From Rhizobiales bacterium CCH10-E5 (GTDB lineage: Bacteria > Pseudomonadota > Alphaproteobacteria > Rhizobiales > Beijerinckiaceae), in assembly GCA_001556125.1 (NCBI GenBank), contig LSIG01000150.1:1-30885 (forward strand): 30,885 nucleotides of DNA, written 5' to 3'. Shown piece after piece: positions 1-8,078 of the stretch. Numbering within the stretch: position 1 is the first letter of the stretch; every line of letters starts with the position of its first letter. A model generated the notes under the pieces. That model was not told where the DNA came from. It was given only the letters and a program-made list of their open reading frames with translations, and did no database searches. The translations under genes were made by a program, and so were the position numbers.

Positions 1-29
1 GCCTCAAGCTCGTATGCGTCAGGATCTGG

Positions 30-629
30 CTACGCGGTAATGAGTCGACGGCCTAGATAGTCTTCCGCATTTGAAATTGGGATTTTTGCAAATTTAAGCG
101 CAGGCCTAGATCTCATATACATTGATATCAGTTCAAATATTACGAAAAGAACGAGCGATATACCTAAAAGAATCGCCACCCAGAGTGAAGCGCCCTTACT
201 AAGGAAATCTTTAACAAATCCCCAAATTGCAAATATTCCAGCATATCCGGCCAGCATCATCACGTTGTTATGAGATGCTGCTTTCTCGTAAATCCTAGCA
301 TTCAGTTCGACTATTTTCGCTAGTTCCGCTTGGCTATCCACTTGCGTACCCGAACCAATACTCTCTGGAGCGCCCAGCAAATCTACCGCGATTTCGACAT
401 CGTACTCATTGTGTCCCGGATACCAGTTTACCCATGATACCGACGGCATATGGAATTTTCCATCGAATGTGAAACCAATGCTGTCGCCTTTGCGCGGCAC
501 ACCCGCCAGGGACAAAGTACCTAGCGGGATGAAGGGTGCCTTGTCGTGTATGAGCCGAGCACGAAATGTTCGTGGATCATTGTTTGAAACGCCTTCAGGA
601 GCAACCTTCGGGCCTTCTTGATCATCCAT
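30..629 (-). CDS. Hypothetical two-helix membrane protein
   Basis: I do not recognise this 199-residue protein. The N-terminal half (about residues 1-95) is soluble and beta-rich. It is followed by a short alpha-helical stretch (about 98-120) and two hydrophobic helices (about 123-143 and 148-170), then a short basic and polar tail. This layout, a soluble sensor-like part plus a helical hairpin in the membrane, resembles small membrane effector-type proteins, but no family motif supports that. The ATG at 629 has a GGAG about nine bases upstream. The codons and surrounding bases are clearly more AT-rich than in all other genes here, which suggests recent acquisition. Its only visible neighbour on the right is the 3' end of the Pls-type gene on the same strand. 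Confidence 0.6.
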   Translation of the reverse strand: MDDQEGPKVAPEGVSNNDPRTFRARLIHDKAPFIPLGTLSLAGVPRKGDSIGFTFDGKFHMPSVSWVNWYPGHNEYDVEIAVDLLGAPESIGSGTQVDSQAELAKIVELNARIYEKAASHNNVMMLAGYAGIFAIWGFVKDFLSKGASLWVAILLGISLVLFVIFELISMYMRSRPALKFAKIPISNAEDYLGRRLITA

Positions 630-721
630 AGCGCGCGCTCCAGAAACACGGTTTCAAGAACGCAGATAGCACGCAGGGTAACATCAGTCTCTAATGCGAG
701 AGTTTGCGGAAACTGACGCCC

Positions 722-3700
722 CTAATGCCCCGCAGACACCGCCGCCGGCACGGCCGGCGCCCCCTCCCAGCGCGTATGCGCCGGCAGGTTCTCGCCCTTC
801 ATGATGACGGTGAGCAGACCGACCTGGGCATAGTCGCCGACATGGGTGTCGTAGAGCACGGTCGCCCCCGCCCCGACGCAGACGCCCTTGCCGAGCTTCA
901 CCCGGCCGACCTTCATCACCCGGTCCTCGTAGAGATGCGTCTGCAGGGCGGAGTGCGCGTTGATCGTGCAATAGTCCCCGACATTGATGCAGTCGAACTC
1001 GGTGATGTCGGTCGAGTCGAGCCAGACGCCCTTGCCGTACTTCGCGCCGAAGAGCTTCAGGAACCACGGCAGGAAGGGCGTGCCGCGCAGATGGTCGAAC
1101 AGCACCTTGCCACCGAGCCCCCAGTACAGCACGGCCACCGCCTCGGTCCGCATCGCCCACCAGGACCACATCGGCTTCATCACCGGCTTATAGACGCCCA
1201 TCATCAGCCACTTCATCGTGGCGCAGATGACCGCCTGCGTGATCGCGATCAGCACCGCGACGCCCATGAAGGCGAGCACCAGCCCACCCCAGTCCTGCTC
1301 GTTGATGCGCTGCTGCAGCACGAGATCGACCGCGATGGTTCCGAAGGTGATAAACAGCATCGCCGGAAAGGAGGTGTGCAGGGCCTCGAAGGTGCCGCGC
1401 GCCACCTGCTTGCGCAGCGAGGGCTTGTAGGTCCAGTCCGCCCCAAGATCGACCTTCTGCCGCGTCGGCAGCCGGATGGCCGGTGAACCGAACCAGGTGT
1501 CGCCGGGCTGCATCCGGTCATTGGCCGGCGGCTTCGACTTGATGCCGATCAGCACGCGGTCCGGGATGACCGCGCCCGGCGGCACGACGGCGTCGTTGCC
1601 TACGAAGACCTGCTCGCCGGTGCGCGTCATGTCGAGCCGCATATAGCCGCGGCGCATGTCTTCGTCCCCGAAGACGACCTCGTCGGCGATGAAGTTTCCG
1701 GCGCCGATGGCGGTCAGGTCGAAGCGCCCCGAGAGATTGGTCGAGATCTCGGCGCCGGAGCCGATGCGGGCGCCCATCAGCCGGTACCAGGCGCGCATAT
1801 AGATGGTCGCGAACAGCGAAGAGAGCGTCTCGAGCGTCACTTCCGTCGCCAGCGAGACGGTCCATTTGCGGGCGTAGAAGCCGGAATGGATCGAATAGGA
1901 GCCCGAGGTCACCCGCGGCAGGATCGCCCAGCGCAGCCCGGCCATCAGGAAGACGGTGAAGGAGATCAGCCCGATCGCGGTCGGCCAGGTCAGCAGCGGC
2001 AGATACCAGAGATAGCTGATCTCCGACCAGGAGGAGATCCAGTCGTCGATCTGGTCGAACAGCCAAAAGGCCGGGAAGATCGGCAGCAGGCTGATCGGCG
2101 GCACGACGACGAGCATCAGCACGCAGAAGGCGGTCATCGCCGCGCGGCGGCCGGGCCCGGCCTCGGCCTGCGGCGGCAGCGCGGCGAGGTCGACCGACCC
2201 GGTCTTGCGGGCGGGCGAGCCGTCCCAGATCTCGGCTTCGGCGATCTGCGCCCGCGGCGGGATAGCGGTCAAATCGCCGATCTCGACATGGTCGCCGATG
2301 ACGCAATCATGACCGAAAACGACGGAGGCGCCGGCGCAGACATCGCGCCCGATGGTGATCCGTCCGATGATCAGCTTGTCGCCGATCGCCTCGCCATTGG
2401 CGAAGGTCGTCTTGGAGCCGAACGTGGTCCCGTCGCCGATCTCGATCAGGTCGATGGCGCCGGCCTCGTAATCGGAGATGATGACGTCGCGCCCGACCTT
2501 GGCGCCCAGCAGACGCCAGTAGACCCGCATTACCGGAGAGCCCTGCAGCCACTTGATGTGGACGAGCCCGGCGACGCGCGCCGCGAACCACCAGCGGAAG
2601 TAATAGACGCCCCAGAGCGGATAGACCCCGGGCTTGGTCCGCCCCAGCACGATCCATTTCAGCGCGATCGCGATGAGGCCCGTGACGATCGTGATGGCGA
2701 CATAGACGCCGAGCAGCGCGAAGATCTGGCCGATCAGCGGCAGATCCTCGCCGGAGAGCAGCATGTAGGTGACGAAGATGCCGAGCCATTGCGCCGTCGA
2801 GAGGCCGATGATCACCGGCAGCGCCACGGCCTGCGCCAGTCCGCACAGGAAGCGGCGCAGGAAGGGCGGCGGCGTGAAGGACAGGTCCTGTGCCTCGGCG
2901 ATGCCGCGCCCGTCGAGCAACGCCGCCATGCCGCGCAGGGTGCGGGCGCCATAGACGTCCTGCAGCGTGATGCCGGCATAGGCCGGGTTCTCGCGCACGA
3001 TCGAGATGAAGCGCGCCGCCAGCAGCGAATGCCCGCCGAGATCGACGAAGAAATCGGCCTCCAGCGGCAGGCTGGACGCCCCCAGCACGCGCTTGGCGGC
3101 GTCGAGGAGCGCCGCTTCCGTGGCGTTGCGCGGCGGCTCCTGCTCGCCTTGCGCGCTCGGCGCCGTCAGCGGGGCGGCCTTCAGCATCCGCCGGTCGACC
3201 TTGCCGGAGACCATGCGCGGCAGCGAGCCCACCGCCTCGAAATGCGCCGGCACCATATAGGGCGGCAATTTCTCGCGCAGCGCCGCGCGCAGCACCGCGC
3301 CGTCGACCGCGACACCGGGCTCGGCCACGACGAAGGCGACGAGCCGTTCGATCTCGTCATCGGTCCGCATCACCACGGCGGCCTGGTGCACGCCGGGCTC
3401 GTCGGCGAGCTTGGACTCGATTTCGCCGAGCTCGACACGGAAACCGCGGATCTTGATCTGGTCGTCGATGCGCCCGTGAAAGACGATGTTGCCGGCCTCG
3501 TCGAGGCTGACCGCGTCACCCGAGCGGTAGAGCACCGGATCCTCGGGGCCGAAGGGCTGCCCGAATGGGTTGGGAATGAACTTCTCGGCGGTGAGCTCGG
3601 GGCGGCCGTGATAGCCCTGCGCCACGCCCGGCCCGCCGATCAGCAACTCGCCCTGCTCGCCGGGGCCGACCAGTGCCATCGCCTCATTGACGACATAGGC

Positions 3701-4744
3701 GGTGTAGTTCGGGATGGGCCGGCCGATGGTCACCATCTCGCCCGGATGGACCTCGGCCGCGGTGGCGACAACCGTCGCTTCGGTCGGGCCATAGGTGTTC
3801 AGGATGCGCCGGCCGGGTTTCGACCATTTCTGCACCGTTGCCGGCGGCAGCGCCTCGCCGCCGAGCAGGATCAGCTTCAGCGAGGGCACGTCGGCGGGCA
3901 GCATGCCGAGCAGCGTCGGCACGGTGTCGATGACCGTGACGCCGGCCTGGGTCAGGATCGCCGGCAGCTTCTCGGCATCGCCCATCATCTCCGGCGAGGC
4001 GACGAAGAGCGTCGCGCCCGCGAGATAGGGCGTCCAGATTTCTTCCATCGAGAGGTCGAAGGCGACCGAGGCGCCCTGGAACACGACGTCGTCCGGGCCG
4101 ATTCCGTAGAGCGCGTTCCCCGACCGCAGGAAATGGCAGATGTTGCGGTGGCTGATGACGATCGCCTTCGGCGTACCCGTCGAGCCGGAGGTATAGATCA
4201 GATAGGCGGGATGCTCGCGCGTCAGCCCGGTGGCACGGGCGGGCATCGCATGCCCGTCATCGCCCTGCGCGAGGCCATCCGGCGTCCAGACGCTGCGCCC
4301 CGTGGCGGCGGCACGGCCGGTCCAGGCGTCGCAGGTGACGATCCCCTTGGCCTGCGCATCGGCCAGGCAGACGGCGATGCGCTCGACCGGCGCCTCGGCA
4401 TCGAAAGGGATCCAGGCCGCGCCGGCGCGCGTGATCGCGATCTGCGCGACCAGCAGATCGATGCCCCGCGGCATCCAAAGACCGACGAGATCGCCCGGTC
4501 CGACGCCCTGCAGCGCGAGCCCGCGCGCCTGCCGGCCAGCCAGCGCCCAGATCTCGTCATAGCTCAGGCGGCGGCTGCCATCGACCAGCGCGGGATGCGC
4601 TCCCCGGTCCGCGACGGTGGCGGCTAGGATTTCGCCCAGGACCTCGTCGCGCAACAGTTCGGGGCGCTTGTCGCCCGCCATCATGGCGACGGGGGTCGGG
4701 CTCGCCTGATCTGCCGTTCCCGGCAGCATGGTCATGTCGTTCAT
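722..4744 (-). CDS. Pls/PosA-type NRPS-like protein (A-PCP-membrane/LbH)
   Basis: This is a single-module NRPS-like enzyme of 1340 residues. An adenylation domain (about residues 30-540) has the A3 nucleotide loop YTSGSTGTPK near 184, the NTYGPTEAT motif near 316 and the A10 lysine K515 in SGKVDRR. A carrier domain follows, with the phosphopantetheine serine near 573 in DLGGHSLLAAR. The rest is the Pls-family C-terminal region: membrane helices alternating with three hexapeptide-repeat (left-handed beta-helix) segments. There is no ordinary condensation or thioesterase domain. Streptomyces Pls makes epsilon-poly-lysine with this architecture, so a membrane enzyme that activates an amino acid and transfers or oligomerises it is inferred. 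The A-domain pocket residues carry two extra acids, consistent with a basic substrate. Start chosen at MNDMTM (4744); an in-frame ATG at 4801 is possible but gives an arginine-rich extension. Confidence 0.85.
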   Translation of the reverse strand: MNDMTMLPGTADQASPTPVAMMAGDKRPELLRDEVLGEILAATVADRGAHPALVDGSRRLSYDEIWALAGRQARGLALQGVGPGDLVGLWMPRGIDLLVAQIAITRAGAAWIPFDAEAPVERIAVCLADAQAKGIVTCDAWTGRAAATGRSVWTPDGLAQGDDGHAMPARATGLTREHPAYLIYTSGSTGTPKAIVISHRNICHFLRSGNALYGIGPDDVVFQGASVAFDLSMEEIWTPYLAGATLFVASPEMMGDAEKLPAILTQAGVTVIDTVPTLLGMLPADVPSLKLILLGGEALPPATVQKWSKPGRRILNTYGPTEATVVATAAEVHPGEMVTIGRPIPNYTAYVVNEAMALVGPGEQGELLIGGPGVAQGYHGRPELTAEKFIPNPFGQPFGPEDPVLYRSGDAVSLDEAGNIVFHGRIDDQIKIRGFRVELGEIESKLADEPGVHQAAVVMRTDDEIERLVAFVVAEPGVAVDGAVLRAALREKLPPYMVPAHFEAVGSLPRMVSGKVDRRMLKAAPLTAPSAQGEQEPPRNATEAALLDAAKRVLGASSLPLEADFFVDLGGHSLLAARFISIVRENPAYAGITLQDVYGARTLRGMAALLDGRGIAEAQDLSFTPPPFLRRFLCGLAQAVALPVIIGLSTAQWLGIFVTYMLLSGEDLPLIGQIFALLGVYVAITIVTGLIAIALKWIVLGRTKPGVYPLWGVYYFRWWFAARVAGLVHIKWLQGSPVMRVYWRLLGAKVGRDVIISDYEAGAIDLIEIGDGTTFGSKTTFANGEAIGDKLIIGRITIGRDVCAGASVVFGHDCVIGDHVEIGDLTAIPPRAQIAEAEIWDGSPARKTGSVDLAALPPQAEAGPGRRAAMTAFCVLMLVVVPPISLLPIFPAFWLFDQIDDWISSWSEISYLWYLPLLTWPTAIGLISFTVFLMAGLRWAILPRVTSGSYSIHSGFYARKWTVSLATEVTLETLSSLFATIYMRAWYRLMGARIGSGAEISTNLSGRFDLTAIGAGNFIADEVVFGDEDMRRGYMRLDMTRTGEQVFVGNDAVVPPGAVIPDRVLIGIKSKPPANDRMQPGDTWFGSPAIRLPTRQKVDLGADWTYKPSLRKQVARGTFEALHTSFPAMLFITFGTIAVDLVLQQRINEQDWGGLVLAFMGVAVLIAITQAVICATMKWLMMGVYKPVMKPMWSWWAMRTEAVAVLYWGLGGKVLFDHLRGTPFLPWFLKLFGAKYGKGVWLDSTDITEFDCINVGDYCTINAHSALQTHLYEDRVMKVGRVKLGKGVCVGAGATVLYDTHVGDYAQVGLLTVIMKGENLPAHTRWEGAPAVPAAVSAGH

Positions 4745-4984
4745 TGCGCCCCGCTGCGCGCAGCCGACCGGTTTCGCGAAGCGCGGCGCCCTCGCCCGCA
4801 TCCCGATCCGACGCCGCTGTCACGCACCTCTTGCCTGCTGGAAAACGCACGATCCCGCGCCTTTTCCGATCGATTCCCCCGGCCGGGCGAGTGCCGCAAC
4901 GCGGCCTCGCTCTAGCACGCTTCTCCTGCCCACGCACCTCTGAACTCATGATGAACACCACGCATGGGCCGATGCGACGCTGCG

Positions 4985-5914
4985 TCATCCACGCATCAGC
5001 GCCATCACATGTGCCGCCGCCGAACGCGACAGACCTTCGAGGTCGTAGCCGCCTTCCAGCACGGAAACGATGCGCCCGCCGCACTGACGATCCGCGATCT
5101 CCATCAGCCTCTGCGTCGCCCAGGCGAAATCGGGCTCCTTCAGATTCAGGTTGGCGAGCGGATCGCGCCAATGTGCATCGAATCCCGCCGAAATAATGAT
5201 CAGATCCGGCGAAAATCCGGCGATGCGCGGCAGCAGGACGCTCTCCATCGCCTCCCGGAAGGCGTCGGAGCCATCCCCGGCGCTGAGAGGCGCGTTGACG
5301 ATGGTGTCGTGGGCGCCGCGCTCGGACGCCGCGCCCGTGCCCGGATAGAGCGGCATCTCATGGCTGGACGCGTAGAGCACGCTGGCATCGTCCCAGAAGA
5401 TCTCCTGGGTCCCGTTGCCGTGATGGACGTCCCAGTCGATGATCGCGACCCGCTCCGCCCCGTGGCGCCGCTGGGCATGGCGGGCCGCGATCGCCGCCTG
5501 GTTGAAGAAGCAGAACCCCATTGCCTTGACGCTCTCGGCATGGTGGCCGGGCGGCCGCGTGGCGCTGAAAGCGTTGGCGACGCGGCCGGTCATCACCTCG
5601 TCCACCGCCTGCACCGCGCCGCCGACGCCGTGGAGCACGGCTTCGAGCGTGCCTGGCGACATCGTCGTGTCGGCATCGAAGGGGACGAGCCCCTGCGCGG
5701 GCGAGGCCGCCAGCACCGCCTCGACGAAGTCGTGCGGATGGCAAAGGCCGACCTGCTCCAGCGTGCCCCGCGGCGCCGCCTCGCGAATCAGCGGCGCGAA
5801 ACGCTCGGTCTCCAGCACCGCTTCGACGGCCCGAAGCCTGTCGGGACGCTCGGGATGGCCGAGCGGGGTCTCATGCGCAAGGCTGGAGGGGTGCGTCAGC
5901 AGGAGTGTCGTCAC
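4985..5914 (-). CDS. Histone deacetylase-family amidohydrolase
   Basis: This 309-residue protein belongs to the arginase/HDAC fold family, which removes acetyl groups from acetylated amines such as polyamines or acetyl-lysine using Zn2+. Catalytic motifs are complete: RPPGHHA with His124 and His125, D-W-D-V-H-H-G-N-G with zinc ligands Asp162 and His164, the third ligand Asp246 in SAGFDAH, and the transition-state Tyr290 in EGGYDL. It covers the whole family domain. The substrate cannot be read from sequence; alphaproteobacterial members are usually annotated as acetylpolyamine or acetoin-utilisation type. It lies upstream of the Pls-type gene on the same strand, with a 240-base gap containing an 11-base direct repeat. 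The gene is divergent from the L,D-transpeptidase. Confidence 0.88.
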   Translation of the reverse strand: MTTLLLTHPSSLAHETPLGHPERPDRLRAVEAVLETERFAPLIREAAPRGTLEQVGLCHPHDFVEAVLAASPAQGLVPFDADTTMSPGTLEAVLHGVGGAVQAVDEVMTGRVANAFSATRPPGHHAESVKAMGFCFFNQAAIAARHAQRRHGAERVAIIDWDVHHGNGTQEIFWDDASVLYASSHEMPLYPGTGAASERGAHDTIVNAPLSAGDGSDAFREAMESVLLPRIAGFSPDLIIISAGFDAHWRDPLANLNLKEPDFAWATQRLMEIADRQCGGRIVSVLEGGYDLEGLSRSAAAHVMALMRG

Positions 5915-6088
5915 AGGCGGGGCCCCTCGGGACGGTTAGAGACAGAAAACGTGGCAAGATGGCCACGGTGCAGTGCGAAACGCGTGATTCGGCGCGCCCC
6001 AGCGGAACCAAAATTGCGCCGTGTCCGTTTGCGCCCTAGACCATCCGCCAGCGCGCGAAGTCGAGCTGAAGCCGACGGATACGAAGCG

Positions 6089-6103
6089 TTAACCCTGAAT
6101 TCA
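6089..6103 (+). promoter_or_regulatory. Possible CtrA-like half-matched site
   Basis: The sequence TTAA-N7-TTCA lies 37 bases upstream of the L,D-transpeptidase start. It differs by one base from the alphaproteobacterial CtrA consensus TTAA-N7-TTAA. Short and imperfect, so chance is possible. Confidence 0.2.
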
Positions 6104-6139
6104 TCATAAAGATCGCCTTCGGGCCGTCTGGTGGACGTC

Positions 6140-6736
6140 ATGAAACAGACCGCGATCCTTGCCTTGGCGCTCTCGACCCTGCTGGGAGCCTGCCAGTACA
6201 AGAGCGTCAACGCGCCGGCCCTGTCTCAGAGGGATGCCGAGTACATCGCCCTGGTGCCGAAGTTCGAGCACCATCTCACCCATCTGCCCTACGAGATCGC
6301 CGACCCGACGGGCCAGCCACCCGGCACCATCGTCGTCGATACGCGGGAGAAGTATCTCTATTATGTGCTGCCGAACAAGAAGGCGATCCGCTACGGCGTC
6401 GCCACCGGCGACGAGGCCTTCGGCTGGACCGGCGAGGCGGTCGTCCAGCGCAAGGCGGAATGGCCGCGCTGGACCCCGCCGGCCGAAATGATCGCGCGCT
6501 GGCCGCATCTGGCGCCGCGCGCCGGCGGCATGGAGGGCGGCCCCGACAATCCGCTCGGTGCCCGCGCCCTCTATCTCTACCAGAACGGCCGCGACACGCT
6601 CTATCGCATCCACGGCACCAACGAACCCGAGACGATCGGCCGCTCGGCCTCCTCCGGCTGCATCCGGATGCGCAACATCGACGTGATCGACCTGTTCAAC
6701 CGTGTGCCCAACGGCACGAAGGTGATCGTGACCTGA
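6140..6736 (+). CDS. L,D-transpeptidase (YkuD) lipoprotein
   Basis: This 198-residue protein begins with a lipoprotein signal (lipobox LLGAC, lipidated Cys18), so it should be anchored in the periplasm. The YkuD catalytic domain follows: His158 in IHGTN, then the nucleophile motif S-S-G-C-I-R-M with Cys174 and Arg176. Enzymes of this family form 3-3 peptidoglycan cross-links or attach lipoproteins to peptidoglycan, and several paralogues are usual in Rhizobiales. The upstream GTG at 6131 is in frame, but the ATG at 6140 gives the better signal peptide. It is divergent from the HDAC-type gene and converges on the phosphoesterase gene. Confidence 0.9.
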   Translation: MKQTAILALALSTLLGACQYKSVNAPALSQRDAEYIALVPKFEHHLTHLPYEIADPTGQPPGTIVVDTREKYLYYVLPNKKAIRYGVATGDEAFGWTGEAVVQRKAEWPRWTPPAEMIARWPHLAPRAGGMEGGPDNPLGARALYLYQNGRDTLYRIHGTNEPETIGRSASSGCIRMRNIDVIDLFNRVPNGTKVIVT

Positions 6737-6737
6737 T

Positions 6738-6764
6738 CTGAGCGGGGCGCCGTCCGGCGCTCAG
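6738..6764. terminator. Hairpin between convergent genes
   Basis: GCGCC-GTCC-GGCGC is flanked by CTGAG and CTCAG, between the convergent stops of the transpeptidase and the phosphoesterase. There is no clear T-run on either side, so it is a weak bidirectional terminator candidate. Confidence 0.3.
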
Positions 6765-7651
6765 CTCAGTTCGATCAGCACGATCTCGGGTGGGATGCCG
6801 AAGCGGATCGGCAGCTGGCTGGTGCCGATGCCTCCCGAGACGACGAGATCGCGCCCCGCCTCGCGGACATGGCCATAGGCGTAACGATTGCCGTAGCGCG
6901 ACGGCACGATGGGCGCCCAGCCCAGAAACCGCACCTGCCCGCCATGGGTGTGCCCCGAGAGCGTCAGAGCCACCCGGTCGGGCATGCGGGCGAAGACGTC
7001 GGGCTCGTGGGCCATCACGATCACCGGCGCCCCGTCATCGGCGATCTGCGCCATCGTGCCTGCGAGGTCGTCGATACCGCGCGGACGTCTCCCCCTCGAC
7101 AGAAAGGCGATCTGATCGCCGAGCCCGGCCAGCCAGAGCGGCCCGCCTGCCGTCTCGAGCCTGACGGCCTTGTTCTCCAGAACCGGGATGCCGACGCGCT
7201 CCAGCGCGAGACCGACCTGCGTCGGTCCCTGTCGCAGCCGCTGTGTCGGCTCGTCATGCCACCAGTCGTGATTGCCCAGCACGGCGAAGACGCCGTCCCG
7301 CGCCTCGAGCCGGGCGAGTTCGGCAGCCAGATCCGCAAGGGTGGGGTCGGAGGCGATGCGCGCACGGCTGGCGACGAAATCGCCCAGCAGCAACGTCAGG
7401 TCAGGCGCCAGCGCATTGGTCGCAGCCACGAGCTCGGAGACCCGCGCCAGCGGCACGTGCAGCGATCCGACATGCAGATCGGACAGGATCGCCAACCTCA
7501 GGCGCCGTCCCTCCGGCCAGCCGCGCGGGGTGAGCCGGTAGCGGGTCACGTTCTGCCGCCCCGGCTCCCAGACCGCCGCATAGGCGCCCGGCCCCGCCAT
7601 GGCCAAAAAAAGACCGGCGAGAGTCCGAAGAACTCTGCGCCGGTCAAGCAT
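6761..7651 (-). CDS. YaeI-like metallophosphoesterase
   Basis: This 296-residue calcineurin-like phosphoesterase has all metal-binding motifs in order: SDLHVG (Asp58, His60), GDF (Asp91), GNHDWW (Asn127, His128), MAHEPD (His215) and SGHTHGG (His234, His236). The N-terminus has an arginine cluster (DRRRVL) followed by a hydrophobic stretch ending in AYA, which could be a Tat-type signal or a membrane anchor. This fits the YaeI/YkuE group, whose members act on phosphodiester or lipid-type substrates at the membrane. The substrate is not predictable. The start at 7651 has no strong ribosome site but is the only one keeping the arginine-hydrophobic leader. Confidence 0.85.
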   Translation of the reverse strand: MLDRRRVLRTLAGLFLAMAGPGAYAAVWEPGRQNVTRYRLTPRGWPEGRRLRLAILSDLHVGSLHVPLARVSELVAATNALAPDLTLLLGDFVASRARIASDPTLADLAAELARLEARDGVFAVLGNHDWWHDEPTQRLRQGPTQVGLALERVGIPVLENKAVRLETAGGPLWLAGLGDQIAFLSRGRRPRGIDDLAGTMAQIADDGAPVIVMAHEPDVFARMPDRVALTLSGHTHGGQVRFLGWAPIVPSRYGNRYAYGHVREAGRDLVVSGGIGTSQLPIRFGIPPEIVLIELS

Positions 7652-7677
7652 GGAGGGTCTCGAAGGGGTCTAGGAAG

Positions 7678-7890
7678 TCAGTCGTCGAATCCGTTGCGGA
7701 GGACACCGGCAAGCCGGGATGGTGCATCCTTCGCACGGTGATCCAACGCAGCCGGGGCGCGCCTTGTTCCAGCGGCCAATGCAGGCAGCGCGATGGGCTT
7801 GAACCAGGATGCGTAGGCCTCCCTGGCGTGGGCATCGTGGAAACTCGCATGGACGGGGATCGCGCGGCGGGGTTGAGACGGGGTCGTCAT
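7678..7890 (-). CDS. Small hypothetical protein (70 aa)
   Basis: An unrecognised ORF from ATG 7890 to TGA 7678. It is basic, proline- and alanine-rich, has no membrane segment, and its third codon positions are mostly G or C, as in neighbouring genes. It ends 26 bases before the phosphoesterase start on the same strand, so the two could be co-transcribed. A perfect 36-base inverted repeat (7910-7945) sits just upstream of the start. The ribosome site is poor. The case for translation rests on codon bias and position only. Confidence 0.4.
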   Translation of the reverse strand: MTTPSQPRRAIPVHASFHDAHAREAYASWFKPIALPALAAGTRRAPAALDHRAKDAPSRLAGVLRNGFDD

Positions 7891-7909
7891 GGGTTCCGAC
7901 TGGGTTGGT

Positions 7910-7945
7910 TTCCGTGGCAGCGACGGGACCGTCGCTGCCACGGAA
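7910..7945. repeat. Perfect 17-bp inverted repeat
   Basis: TTCCGTGGCAGCGACGG, two bases (GA), then its exact reverse complement. It lies between the 3' end of the aminotransferase gene and the start of the small ORF, both on minus. No T-run follows on either strand, so it is not a standard intrinsic terminator. Outside genes, the rest of 7891-8078 shows nothing recognisable. Confidence 0.85.
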
Positions 7946-8078
7946 CCTGCCCAAGGATCGGGACGCCAAAACGGCATCATCATGATGCGTTTCGGGCAAA
8001 TTGTGTCCGGAGGTTCGCCCCGCGCCACAATCATAAAAGACCCGCACACAACGCATGCCGCGAAGGGCCGCCGCCGCG

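Noticed and set aside
1886..4627. 913-residue open frame on plus
   Set aside because: Antisense shadow of the Pls-type gene, with the same low-complexity composition.
4821..4941. 11-base direct repeat CACGCACCTCT (4821 and 4931)
   Set aside because: Only two short copies 110 bases apart with no flanking structure; probably chance or local slippage.
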